A stretch of DNA of 64,000 bases from Zygnema circumcarinatum (GCA_037447605.1 CM074815.1:1508210-1572209); one strand, 5' to 3'; positions 1-11,472 are shown, numbered from the stretch's first letter. The notes: generated from the sequence alone by a model not told the origin. Numbers and translations are program-made.

Positions 1-1100
1 AAGATCAGGATAAGGCCCTTGCAAGGCGCTGCATGGGTGGCCGTGACATGACGGCGTCACGTGACAATGGCCGCCATAGTATATGAGGGAGCAAGCTTGG
101 CTCCCTACTTACTCACTCATACTCACTCACTCGGAACGTTATGCTGCTCAACCTTCGTGTTAGGAAGAGTAGGCAGAGGCTGAGGCCTTGAGGAGTCCGG
201 CCTTGTGTAGGGGGTCGTGAAAGAACTGTCTCTCATCATGGTTAACTCTAGTGAAAGAGTTAGAGATGTGTCCCTCTCGTGTTGAGGTAGAGGAGAAGTT
301 CAAGCAAGCATATAGTGCTTAGCTACTGCAGTTGGGGTGTAAGCTGCCTATCAGTGGATAGGGTAGTGCTCATGAGAGGAGGAGAATCGGGCATAAGGTT
401 ATATGTAGATTTCCTAAGAGAGCTTGTATTACACCTATGAATGTTAAGGAGTTTTAGGGCCGAGGGCTTTCTCCTTATACTTGTGTCATTTGTCACATGT
501 GAGTCCTTGTGTTGGATTGGAGTGATGAATGGGTGGAGGCGACCATTGTATGGGCGGTGTGTCGCATCACACGTGGAGACCATTGGAGGAGCGTGGAGCT
601 GAAGGAGCCGAGACCATGGAGGAGATGAAGAAGTGTTCTTGTAGGTGGCGCAATCCGCTGTGCGCACCTGGTGAGGGGAGGAAGAGAAGGCATACTGTGG
701 CGGATGCGGTATGTGGCCTAAGTAGAAGTGGAAGAGGTTTTGGAGTTTCACTCAAGCATGTTTTATCCTTCCACTAGGTCTCTCCTTCTGCCCCCTCACA
801 CCAACACGCCGTACACATTCGCGCCGTCTGCAACGAAATCTCCGTCATCGCATTTCCGCGCCGTTCACACTTGTCCGCGTGGCTGCTGACTCGGTCTCCT
901 CCGTAGTTGACCTCGTCAGAGTCCGCGGACCGCACTAAGGGTCTGACGCGGTTCCGCCGACATTGCCGACATTCTTCGCGCCCGAAAAGCGTACAAGCCA
1001 CCGACATTTGGCCCGACCATATTTCCTAGGACTACTACTAGCAGATCTCATGTTTCCCAACTGAGGACCACAACAATGTTAGTGTGAACCCATACAATGT
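1..1100. other. Intergenic DNA, possible LTR remnant at left edge
   Basis: No gene is supported here. The first 330 bases have a TATA-like stretch (near 80) followed by ACTC repeats (about 108-132) and a G/T-rich tail. That layout is common in plant LTRs, but no matching second LTR or primer-binding site is visible, so this is a guess. An ACGT-box cluster (GTCACGTGAC with a nearby TGACG) lies at about 45-65. The short open frames at 323-1007 overlap each other on both strands and have no recognisable domain. Confidence 0.25.
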
Positions 1101-1252
1101 CTAACTATAGTACACTAACACTAGCAGGAATTAGTTATACTTCTTATCCAGTCAGAAATTGCCACGTTGGTGCTGTAGTGTGTTTTTGGATGTCTGTTAT
1201 CGAGGTAGGTGTTGCCACGTAGCCCTAAAATGGGAAAAAAACCAAAAAAAAA

Positions 1253-1712
1253 CCACACACAAACTGCGACAACAGAATGAGGCCTCATTCTGTCTTCGCA
1301 GTTTGTGTGTGGTTTAAAAAAAAAAAAAAAAATCAATCTAAATATTACAACATGAGGCCTCATGTTGTATTAATTAGTTTGATTTTTTTTTTTTTGTTTG
1401 TAAAAGTAACACACGCAAATACACACACACACAAACACAGTCACAGGGCAAAAAAAAAAAACAAATCTTAATATTACAACATTTGGCCTTATGATGTAAT
1501 ATTGAGAGTGTTTTTTTTTTTTGGTTTGGTTTAAAAAAATAAAAACAATTTAAATATTGCAACAAACCAAGAAAAAATCAAACAAACTGCGATGACAGAA
1601 TGAGGCCTCATTCGTCGTCGCAGTTTGTGTGTGGTTTTAAAAAAAAAAAACATAATCAATCTAAATATTACAACATGTGTCCTCATGTTGTATTAATTAG
1701 TTTGATTATTTT
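1253..1712. repeat. Tandem pair of palindrome-bearing units
   Basis: Two copies of a unit with a period of about 320 bp. Each copy starts with a palindrome centred on GAGGCCTC and flanked by an AAACTGCG...CGCAGTTT pair (about 1253-1312 and 1579-1636). A poly-A run follows, then a second palindrome around ACAACATG...CATGTTGT (about 1333-1387 and 1653-1710). A related palindrome with the core ACAACATTTGGCC lies at about 1470-1504. The palindromes could be MITE ends or nested foldback insertions. No coding capacity is seen. Confidence 0.75.
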
Positions 1713-1744
1713 TTTTTTTGTTTGTAAAAGTCACACACGAAAAT

Positions 1745-1895
<151 letters not shown>

Positions 1896-2176
1896 GAAAA
1901 TGAAAAAAAAAAAAAAAAATCAGAAAATGATGAAGAATGCGAACATCATTATCTTCAGGACCGGGTCCTTCCGAAATCTTTCTAGGGTTATTTGCTATAC
2001 ATTACATGAGTGTGAGCGTAAGTACGAACCTTTTTTCATCAAGATCTTATGTTTCCGAAATTTTTTCAAAATGTCCAGCTTTTCCAAATTTCCAGCGTTT
2101 TCCAGCGTCTTCTAGCGTATTTCCAGCAAAATCTTTAAAGTCTAGAGGACTGTAAAATCTTTAAAGTCCAAAGGAC

Positions 2177-2330
2177 TGTCCTGAGGACTGACTGACTATG
2201 GACGGACAACCTAACTGACTGGCTGACTGGCCGATTGACTGACTGACACTGACTGACTTCTGAGTGACTGGCCGACAGACAGACTCACAGACTGGCCGCC
2301 AGACTGACTGGCTGACTGACTGACTTGTTA
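2177..2330. repeat. Degenerate GACT tetranucleotide tract
   Basis: About 150 bp of imperfect GACT/GACTGG repeats, such as GACTGACTGACACTGACTG, with scattered substitutions. It is an old, decaying microsatellite. Confidence 0.9.
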
Positions 2331-2759
2331 GTTAGTAGCCTCCATCCTTCTTCAACACCCTCTTCAACTTCTTCCTTCGCCCTTCCACCATTCTCCCTTT
2401 CACCACACTCCATGTTCCTTCCTCCTTCCTCCTCCCTCCTCCACGAATCATTGTTTGTCGGTCATTTCGATTTCTCTAGTAGGAAGAAATGCAGCAAGAG
2501 CTGCAGGAGCAGAATTTCAGAGAAACCGCAGCGGCATAAGTGTTGGTTACAGTGGATTTCGGAACAAAAGGGCAGTAAGCACCACCAGCAACTCTTCAGC
2601 TAGACAGGCGAGTGTATGAATATGGAAGTCGGGAGGACGTGAAGAACAGGGGTAGATGATATCGCGGTTGTTCCGGAACCGTTTCGTCATCGAAACGTCG
2701 TCGACGTCCTCGTACAGGCACGAAACGGCTCTATTTGGCTCTATCCTGGCTCTCTTTTT

Positions 2760-4830
2760 TTTACGTTTTTCGTAATCGCGAGATTGTGATTGTCGGTTGA
2801 CAATACCGGCGGCTTACCCAGCGTCGCAGCGGCTCCATAGCGGCGTCCACACTGACTTTCTGCGGTGTCATGGCCCAGTGGTGAGCGTCATCATTAATCA
2901 ATAGAGCTGATGGGGCCGGTGCAAAATTAGCGATCGCGGCGTCGACACCGGCAAATGGATTCATGCGACCGCGCCGCATTACAACAGTCGGCCGCCGCGG
3001 CCGCAGGCGGTTGGCACGGTGACTTTTAGCAACTTCCCTTTTAGTTAATTTTTGTTACGTTTGATACCACCCAAGCGAAGCGTTAAAAGCGTCGGTATGT
3101 TTGACACTAGAGCGAGTACTCGGTGACATCGCGACCACCGCTGTAAGGGAGTACTTTCGTAACTTTCCTTTTCCGTCAATTTTTGTTTTAGCCAGCGCGG
3201 CGGCTTGCGTCTTGACGGTAGCGGCGTCATTCATCACGACAGCGCATACGGCTTGTAGAGATGTGAGATGCGGCAGCCTTGCCGGTGGCACCAGCCTTGG
3301 CGCCCGCCAAAAGCGGAAACGATGGCCAGCGCCCGGCGTGGCTCTGCTAGCGGAAGTGGCGGTTTGCCTGTGGCAGATCGCAGAGTCGTGTGTGGCGCTA
3401 GAGGTATCCTAAGCGGGTTCCAATGCACGTTCAGCGGGTGGACCTTCGCCGTGTGCGCCCGTAGCGGCAGCCTTGGCGTCTTTGACTGCCGGCGACATCG
3501 TTCATGCGGCTTAGCGCGCGCCACGGCCTTGCCAGTCGGCAGCTGACGGTTTCCGGTTGGCTTTGTTGACTTTCGTAGCTTTCCTTTTCCGTCATTTTAC
3601 GATTGGCGCCAGTAGCGGCGAGCAGCGGCGAGGAAAAGCTGTCGGTGGGTAAGCCTCCAGAATAGCCATTTCTGAATCAAGTGGTGCCATGTGGACCACT
3701 CATCGCGTGGAGTCAGCGAATCTGAGCGGGCCGGTATGCGGAGAGCGTAGGAAAAGAAAATGAAAAGACACGAGAAGCGGTCAAAAGGATCTACAGCGGA
3801 GGAGGGAACTGTCCGGTGGAGTCAATCATGTGCGGAGTCATCGTCGCGCTTATAGCGAGGCGTATTTGGACAATCGTTGTGGACGAGGATGTGAGTCCTT
3901 TTTTGTACGATTTTCGTAATCGCAGGATTGTGATTGTCAGTTGACAATGCTTGAAACGGGATGTTGTACCGGTATGTGTTGGTAAACCGTAACAGCTTGT
4001 GTTGTCAAACTATGGACACGCAAGATTTGGAATGGTTAGGTTGACCTTAGCCGAAAGCGGTCATCGTGTTGGTCAAATTAAAGCAGCTCTAACGTCGCAG
4101 GTGTAGGTGTTCGGCGGTCACGTACTTGACTCTATTTGTAGTTTGACAAGCGGTAGCCATTGCGAATCCATTATTCGACAGCCTTATTTGATGTGACTTA
4201 ACAAATAGTTTTGTTCGTTGATCATTTCGCGTTGATTCGGCTTGGAGCGTCGTTAGTTTCCTAGCGTGCCAAGCTCACGTGGAATTTCTACATCACTTCA
4301 TCACGGTACAAATCTAACCTCCTTTTTTCGCGTTGCCGTAGGCAAAAGCTTAGTCATCGTTTTGATCCGTGCAGCCGGGTTGATTATGTTGTCAAAGATT
4401 AATTTAATGAAAATGGGGTATAGTTACGCATGAGTACGGCGTTGCCGTCGTGGCGTCTTTGGTGGTTGTGCGTTTGGTTGGGTCGAATGCGTGAGAGAAA
4501 ATGAAGGGTATATCGGCGTACTTGACCGGTCATTGCCGCGTGTGGATTTTCTAAATGCAGCGGCGTTGATTTTGATGTTTTATGTAGGCGTCACCAGTTG
4601 AGTTAGGTTAATCAATGATGAATTTAATGAAAATGGGGTATAGTTCGCGCTGATGCGGCGTTACTTGGCGTCGCTGGCGTCTGATTAGTTTAATGCGTTT
4701 ACGTTGGATCGAATTAGCGAAAATGGGGTATATCGTTCCCGTGCTGTCATTGCCGCGTGTCATTTTCTATATGCGACAAGCGTTAAGTTTTGAATGTTTT
4801 ACGGGACGTATTGTTGTAAATAGGGTGTAA
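2760..4830. repeat. Region of degenerate dispersed repeats, no gene
   Basis: Several sequence blocks recur in imperfect form. A block containing CGTAATCGC, GATTGTGATTGTC and GTTGACAAT occurs at about 2765-2808 and 3903-3948. A block with the core AACTTTCCTTTTCCGTCA occurs near 3160-3180, with relatives near 3028 and 3575. A block with TTTAATGAAAATGGGGTATA occurs at about 4401-4428 and 4621-4648, with relatives near 4500 and 4718. Each of the latter is followed by CATTGCCGCGTG about 40 bp on. Open frames are short and shadowed on the other strand. The region is probably decayed transposon or satellite-like DNA. Confidence 0.6.
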
Positions 4831-4837
4831 CAAACCC

Positions 4838-4912
4838 GCCCCTAGCAGGGTTCGAACACAGGACCTCCCGGTACCCACCTAAGTGCTTTACCATTAAAAG
4901 GCAACCGCGGAT
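4838..4912 (-). repeat. tRNA-like (SINE-head-like) remnant
   Basis: On the minus strand the sequence contains TGGTAAAGCACTT, which resembles a pol III A box. About 40 bases later comes GTTCGAACCCTGC, a perfect B-box core. I cannot fold a complete cloverleaf or an acceptor stem, so a functional tRNA is unlikely. A tRNA-derived SINE head is the better reading. A diverged second copy of its distal part (CCGCCTAAGTG...AAAAGGCGACC) lies at about 5198-5225 in the same orientation. Confidence 0.5.
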
Positions 4913-5465
4913 GTAAGTACTAGGCCGTACAACACATGTATAGCGTTTCGCTACATTCCTCCCCACCTAAACCGTGCTCGTCCTCGAGCACACAGCTCAA
5001 GGGTTTTCACGAGCTGCATTCAAGCTCCTTCAACACATGCCCCCTCTGTACGGTTCAGACCCTCTGGCCAACAGTACCATGCTCGGAGATCACGGTGTTT
5101 TTAGGGTGGATCGCAAATACCGGGAATTAGGCTCTGGCTCCGATCTGCACGAAGAGCCCAGCCTCTTGAAGAGACTTGGATCGCCAGACCTCAACCCGCC
5201 TAAGTGTTTGCCGTAAAAGGCGACCAAATGCAAAATATCCACGATGATCTCATATCGCGATCCGTTTCATCAGGTGTGTGTCGGCAGCAATGTTTAAAGT
5301 GTCGCATGGTGCATTGCCCTAATCCGCTGACGCGTAAAACTGGGCAAGACACAATGTGAGCAGCTTATGTGTATTCCAATCAGTTTTCATTTTCAGTTCA
5401 CTTTTCGCGTGCATGAGGTTCGAAGACATTTCTATAAAAAGGCAACGCACGAGGATCTTGATCCG

Positions 5466-7497
5466 CAGCCTGTTGTTTTTTGAGAGACAAAAATATGTTA
5501 GGGCCTGCCCGTATCCGCTCGGAGCGGAAGATCCGTCCGAGCCGCACGTATAGTGCGCGCGTCCCTCGGCCCGAGGTCTCCGCCAAACTATGAGCTGCAC
5601 CGGCTAGACTGCGGAAAATTGCAGCCAATCACCATCTGCCACGTGCTCCTTTGTATGACGTATTAAATTGTGATTGGTCCAGGCCCTCAATGGGGTTTAA
5701 GAAAAAATTTACAGTATTTCGCCTTTCCTGGAAGCTGCGACTGTACGAAGTTTGTACGATTCGGCTACAGGGGGTCCTCGTCATATTTTCCACCTTCAAC
5801 AGTGCGTCACCAATAAATTCGCACCGATTTTGCCGAAACCACCTTTTTGTACGGTAACTTAGAATTAGCCGTACTATTCATACTATCCGTACCCTAAAAC
5901 CCTAAGGAAAATTCTATTCTCACACCTTTTTTGTCTACACACAGACCTCCTTTCGACGGGCAGATTTTAAAATAGACAAAAAGGGAACACACCTTTCACA
6001 CCTTTTTTTTTTTACCTTTTTTTTCACACCTTTTTGGAATCGATACTCACCTTTTTCCGTCGGGCAGATTTCACTCCTTATCTTTTATTTTCAAAGGAAA
6101 AAAATATCGGCCTGCCCGCCACGAGATCGTTCGTGGGTGGCCAGTCTCTTACACGTGTCATGAAACTCCGCCGTCGATTCTCAAACAGATCGCACCACGG
6201 TAGGTCACCGTTCGATCAGCATTCCTAGCTCGGTCCTGGCGAATGACACACGCCCACGTGGCCCGCCCAAGCCGGCTCAATGGTCCGTACAAAACGTCGT
6301 ACGCCCGCAGCTTCGAGGAAAGTTTATATCTGTACCAATCACAGTTTGACACGTCATTGATGCAGCACGCGGCAGTTGGTGATTGGTTCAAGCTCTTAAT
6401 GTACGGAATGTCGACTCTCCTTAAGCTGCGTCCGTACGAAATTTTGTACAAACCGTTGAACCATCTTGGTTGGGACACGTGGGAGTGTGCCATTCGCTGG
6501 GACAGAGCACGGATGCTGATCGAACGGTAGCCTGCCGTGGTGCGATCTGTTTGAGAATCGACGGCGGAGATTTATGACACGTGTAAAGGACGGCCACCCA
6601 CGAACGATCTCGTGGCGGGCGGATCTTCCGCTCCGAGCGGATTCGGGCAGGCCAATATTTTTTTAAGAGGTAAAATCTGCCCCACCCCGAGGTCGGTATC
6701 GACTCCAAAAAGGTATGAAAGAAAAGGTGAAAAAAAAAGAGGTGACAAAAAAAAAGGTGTGAAAAGGTGTGTTTCTTTTTTGTCTATTTTAAAATCTGCC
6801 CAATGAAAAAAGGTCTGTGTGTAGACAAAAAAGGTGTGAGAATAGAATTTTCCAACCCTAAAGCCTAAAACCCGTACAATTCGTACTGACCGTACTAGCC
6901 GTACTAGCTGTACTAGCCGTTACGGGCTTACGCAAAACTCACCTAATCTCCCCGCACGTGCCGCCGTAAGAGGCGCTCTCTCGTCTCCCCTTCTTTTTGG
7001 CTTCGGTACGATACGATACGATACGATACTTTCGATACGGTAGTATCCGTACTAGCCGTATGATCTGTTGCAGCCGATACGGTACGATGCGGTGCGATAT
7101 GACAACAAACGATACGATACGATGCGTACGGATAAACATGAACACTAACATCATTCCGCTCGCCTATTGGTAACACGGACCTTCTATTTGCCAAAAACAA
7201 TATTTTCGCCCGTTATTTGCTGAAACCAGGTGGAAAATATGACAAGGACCCCCTGTACTGTACCGACATCCGTACGGACGCGTCCAGGCGCCGCCACGTG
7301 CCGTCCGCGAACTTACCGTCTGACCGTCATACCGGGTACGTGGGCGCGTGCCATTCGCTGGGACCGAGCCCGTCTGCAGATCGAACGGTTGTCGTGGTGC
7401 GATCTTCACTCGCAATTGCGAGTCGGACGGATCTTTCACTCTGGGCGGATTCGGGCAGGCCCTAACATATTTTTGTCCCTAGAAAAAGAACAGGGGG
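5466..7497. mobile_element. Nested foldback / long-TIR non-autonomous transposon
   Basis: Two sets of inverted repeats share roughly one centre. The outer arms are about 5466-5865 and 7180-7497: the left begins with CCTGTTGTTTTTT and GACAAAAATATGTTAGGGCC, and the right carries the reverse complements and ends in AACAGG. The outer arms also share GGTGGAAAATATGAC and GGACCCCCTGTA in inverse orientation. The inner arms are about 5906-6340 and 6378-6853, with a spacer of about 40 bp near 6343-6377. They share AGAATAGAATTTTCC, GAACGATCTCGTGGCGGGC and GCGATCTGTTTGAGAATCG. No transposase frame is present. The CCTGTT ends do not let me assign a superfamily with confidence. Confidence 0.75.
6868..7136. 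repeat. GTAC-rich short tandem repeats inside the foldback element
   Basis: A run of imperfect 9-mers (CCGTACTAG) lies at about 6880-6922. An imperfect pentamer array (GATAC, CGATACGATACGATACGAT) lies at about 7003-7135. Both sit on the right side of the foldback element and have no equivalent of the same length on the left. Confidence 0.8.
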
Positions 7498-7569
7498 ATG
7501 GAGTATCCAAAATGGGGGGGAGGGTCTATCATTCTCCGAAAACAATGTCTCCATGTTTTGTATCCCTTT

Positions 7570-7760
7570 TCCAGCAATTTACGACACTGGACTCAACTGG
7601 AACTAGATGTGGAACTGCGACTTCAAGCACGGTTAACTAGAGCTGCAACTGCAACAGCAACTGGCACTGCCGAAAGCGAAAGCGATCCTGGAACAGCAAC
7701 TTCAACTCGAGTTCAAACCACGCTAGAACTGGAAGTGGAACTGGGAAACGACTGTGAATT
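7570..7760. repeat. Degenerate AACTGN hexamer tract
   Basis: An imperfect array of AACTGG/AACTGC/AACAGC units just upstream of the AXS fragment. The same motif family (ACTGAA/GGAACT) reappears in the 3' flank of the MYND gene at about 34097-34158. Confidence 0.6.
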
Positions 7761-7877
7761 TGCATGTCATGTACGGTCCGGTTCCACCAGAAAAGTGACA
7801 AAAGAGAAGGGAAAAAGCGAGGGAGAGGGGATGGGGGAGAGAGGGGGAGACAGAGAGGGCGGAAGGCGGGAGGGAGG

Positions 7878-8139
7878 ATGGTGAACATGGACGTGAGGTT
7901 GGACTTGGATGGACGGGCGGTGACGCCCATGAAAGTTCTTATTATTGGAGCAGGAGGCTTCATCGGGCCGCCCCTGTCGAGGCGCTCATGCGCACTCTGT
8001 GATTGCCGTGGACCTGTACAGCGACAAGATCGACCATCTGCTGCAGGACGGCGAGGCATGGGCGGACCCGCTCGATTTTTTCCGGGCGAACATCAAGCAT
8101 GATGTAGGGCTGGGTGAGCTCGTCAAGAAGTGCGACCTG
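7878..8139 (+). pseudogene. AXS: UDP-D-apiose/UDP-D-xylose synthase, truncated first exon
   Basis: The reading starts at the ATG at 7878 with a DLDG segment and an NAD-binding loop GAGGFIG, close to the N-terminus of plant UDP-apiose/xylose synthases. After the FIG motif the frame must shift twice within about 25 bases (near 7978 and 8003) to read VEALMR and then HSVIAVDLYSDKIDHLL and NIKHD. Both shifts fit single-base losses. The homology stops at a consensus-like donor (CTG|GTATGT, 8139). I found no continuation (the conserved AAICTPADYN region) before the next gene. AXS converts UDP-glucuronate to UDP-apiose and UDP-xylose in the cytosol for cell-wall pectin. This copy cannot encode a working enzyme unless the indels are assembly errors and the remaining exons lie elsewhere. 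Confidence 0.8.
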
Positions 8140-9514
8140 GTATGTATTCAAACTGCTTCTGCCTTGCTCAGCAGGAGCAGCAATATGACAGCCGTCAACA
8201 AAAGGGGCTGGTAGTGTGCCTGATTTTACTTAAAGTGATATTGATACTGTTTCTGTCGCGTATTGATTCATAGTCTTATTCTTTAACAAGACTAGCAGGC
8301 TCTGTCTGCAGACAAGAGAGTTTAGGTTTGGTCGATGTGCAGGTTAAAGATTTATGGGTGTGGAAGTCTGGCGGAGCGACTGACTAGGAAGCAGATTCGT
8401 TGCAGAGTGTCCATTGATATGTCGAGTGGTGGAGCTTTTGTGTGTTAGAGAGAGAATGGTTGGAGGACCTAAACGTGTGCAATCGAGCAGAATTTTTAAG
8501 TCTTTGGAGATTCTGGTGTCCAAAGCATGGTCAGAACGAAGTTAGACGTAGGGCGAAATCGTGAGCGAGAGGGGGGAGAGAGAGGGGGGGGGGAAGGAGA
8601 GAATGAGCAGGGCTTAAAGTTGATTTTTTGCAAGAGGAGGTGGAGCTGAAGGGTTGAAAATGTGTAATCAAGGTGTTGATCCAGAAATCATCAAGATGTC
8701 AAGTGAACAAGGCACAATTTAGGGTCATTGGATGTCAGCAGTCAGCAAAATGAACAAAGTCAGCAAGAAGTAAAGAGTGAGGGAGTGACAGTGTGTGTGT
8801 GAGAGGGGACTAATGCTCCTACAGAGTGAGACAGTGACAGTGACAGTATGCATTCAACTCACGACGCTGTAGTTCAGAACTGGTTGAGAATGAGGAATAC
8901 CTGGAGGCTTTCGTCCATATTACAGAATGACACTGAAATAGTTCCAAAAGATTATTGGGGTTTGTTCACATCGCTGTCACAAATACGAAATGAGTCCCTT
9001 CAGATTTTTATTTGTGTATGCCAGAATAGATGTGCTGGCTCTCTGTCCGTTTGTTCGAGAAAGTGAGTACCACTTCAAGAAATTTAGGGCTTAGTGATGC
9101 CTGTCGTTCTGTGCTGAACAGAGACATTAATCCAAGATAAAGGAAGGTCGAACTTGACGACCAAATAGAATAGAAAAAATGGCACTAAGAGCTTCTCGCC
9201 ATGACGAAGGGTATTGGAACCAAGGAACGAAGGGGATTGGTTCGGCCTGAAAGTAAATGAGTCGGTCTTCATTTCTCCTGGCAGAGGAGTTTCACGCCTA
9301 CAAAGTGGTTGAATATCAGGCACCATAAAAGTATCGCGTACTACATAAGCTCGTTCTTCTGCTAATCTCGGTCGTGCGCTTTATGCATTGGACAGCAGAC
9401 ACCCCTACGTTCCATTGCCAAGTAATTAACCTATTTACAAATGCTGAAAATGAACCAAAAATTTATGATTGAACATGAGCGGTCTGCTAAACGCCCGATT
9501 ACAGTTGAGAGTTT
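8140..9514. other. Intergenic spacer
   Basis: No gene is recognised. The stretch holds a purine-rich GAGAGAGGGGGGG patch at about 8563-8602 and short GT/GA runs near 8790-8850. I searched specifically for downstream AXS exons and saw none. Confidence 0.5.
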
Positions 9515-10592
9515 TTACGCCTTCCTTCTCACCACCACCACGGGACACGTGGCATGATGAACGCAATGGTCGCTCACTGATCCAAGCAGCGCCCTGCATG
9601 CAGCATCCCGCAGGTTTTCAGTCAGTTCAGTCGACTAATTCAAATTATTTTTCTAGTTCAATACCGACTGTCCTGTACTTGATGCCATCCTTTTGACCCA
9701 CCTTTGCACGGCGCCATATCCGTGCGAGCCCATGACAAGAAGGCCCGCTTGCAGCTGCTCCACCGCCGCGCAAATGGCCTCTCGGGGCTCTCCCGATATC
9801 ACGTCCATTTCCGCCGCCACCTGTTTCATGCAAACACCATAAACATTCAAATTCAAGTGTTCCCAAATCGTACTTCCCACACTGTTCTGAGCTCTTCCCT
9901 GCTCTTCTGCTTTGTTGAAACCGCAGGTCACCTTCAATGGCACTCGCTCAAAGTGGCGCTCATTGGAATAGTCCATCGCATGTCTCAATGCTAGGCACAA
10001 CTTCTATTTGCTTTAAAATAAAGAAAATTACGAAAAAAAAGGGTTTTTAGAGGCGAGAACAAGGGGTGGAGTGGCTCACATTGTGCGCTCTGCACTTCTC
10101 CATGGCGGCCGCCAGCAACGTGCGGCTGCGGCTCTCTTCGTACTTTTTCACCGCGTCCACAACCTCCGGGGCAATGTAGAACCCTGCAGGGCCGGGGATA
10201 CCTGCTGCTCAACCAGGAGAAGGATCAGCAAAAGAGTATAGGCTCTAAGGAGTAACTGTTTTCAGAATTAGGGCAAGGAGATGCAACTGCTGAGAGAGAG
10301 CAGAGGTACCTGTGGCCCCCCCAGCGGCGCCATAGACGTGCAGAATGGCCTGCACGTGCAGAAGGTGAACCCGGTCCCCCCGCTGGACCAGGTGCTGAAG
10401 CGCCCAATCCAGCGCGTAGCTGCTCTCCTCGCTCGCATCCACCGCCACTACCACCTTCCTCGCTCCTCCTCCTCCCGCCCCCTCGCCCTCTCCATTCCCT
10501 CCCGCACGCTCCGCAACCGCATCCTCCACTTTAGGGTTTGCAGCGTCGGCCTGCGCTGATGCGGCGTTCTGCGACTGCTCTACGTCCGCCAT
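9515..10592 (-). CDS. Universal stress protein (USP) A-like, copy 1
   Basis: Four exons on the minus strand: 10592-10310, 10201-10080, 9820-9702 and 9593-9515, encoding 200 residues. The first 47 or so residues form a low-complexity Ala/Glu/Gly N-terminus. The USP fold follows: strand KVVVAVDASEES, then YALDWAL, then LLHV. The nucleotide-loop signature is VMGSHGYGAVQRALLGSVS and the tail is HCVHHATCPVVVV. The G-x2-G-x(9)-G(S/T) type ATP-binding loop is present, so ATP binding is plausible. Such proteins act in the cytosol or nucleus in stress responses, and no specific partner can be inferred. I chose the ATG at 10592 because the in-frame codon further upstream is GTG. The neighbouring gene at 11473-13113 is a tandem paralogue with the same intron positions. 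Confidence 0.93.
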
Positions 10593-11472
10593 TGCTTCTT
10601 TTTCTACTGCCACACCCTTGCTCTCTCTCTCGCCCTCTTCCTCTCCCTCTCCCTATCTCTCTCTTTCCCAAGTTTCCGCAGTCCTGTGCACTGCCCTTGC
10701 TCCCTCCCTTCCATATACAGACGGTGGACTTCTTAAATCTGCCAATACTCCACCAATGGCAGCATACCACGTCATGTCTTAAGCACACGTGTCATAGCAG
10801 GTTGTTTGTCCCTTGCACGGAGCTCCAAAAGGCGGCTGGCCGTCCGCACGAGCGAGCCGCCACTCGCGCTTGCAAGCGACCAGAGCCGCACTTGCGATAG
10901 GATGCACCGACAAGTGGCGGCCCACGTGGCGGCCAGCGAGGCTCGACCGATTGCGGCGCAGTAATGGCTGTTGTACGGCCGTGTCGACGCAGCCAATGGC
11001 TAGAGGCGGGCCGACAAAAATGTGAGCCACGTCAGAGGCGACAACGGGGATTACGCCAATGGGAGGCGGCGGATCTGATGAGCTGGATAGAGGGGGTGGC
11101 CCCGCGCGTGTGAGCGCGCCAACTCATTAGGGCGGTGGCTTCGGAAGTGCACATGTGGCATGTTGCATGGAAAGGGGAGGACTCTCCTTTAGCCATAACG
11201 CTATGGCTAAAGAAACGTCATTAGTCGTAGTCATAACTAATTCCTAAAAAGGAGTATTCAAACCACCCATGGTTAGTCACACTATTAAGAAGCCCAAACT
11301 TTCTTCCTTCCTGCCCTTTCCACTAAAAAAGGTCCAAACGCCTCCAATGATTCCGCGGTCTTCGTATCGCCTTGTTTTCTACAGTATGTACATCGGTTTG
11401 ACCGCATGCTAGCGCCCCCATTAGTCATTGACTAACTAACTAACGCGCCCTCCTTGGTCATTGCCTGGCTAA
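10593..11472. promoter_or_regulatory. Spacer between tandem USP genes with ACGT and CCAAT boxes
   Basis: Just upstream of USP copy 1 is a CT-rich leader (about 10618-10665). Further out come CCAAT (10756), CACGTCATG (about 10768) and CACACGTGTCAT (about 10785-10797). A second CCAAT/CACGTCA/CCAAT group lies at about 10992-11060. G-box and CCAAT elements are typical of stress-inducible plant promoters. Their activity here is inference. No gene is seen in this stretch. Confidence 0.5.

Noticed and set aside
323..1007. Overlapping ORFs of 60-142 codons on both strands
   Set aside because: No domain, no splice partners, and mutual overlap on opposite strands; they look like chance frames in intergenic DNA.
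4936..5216. Frames encoding peptides such as HGVFRVDRKYRELGSGSDL
   Set aside because: Two overlapping frames with similar length, no domain, flanked by tRNA-like repeat copies; more likely part of a non-coding repeat.
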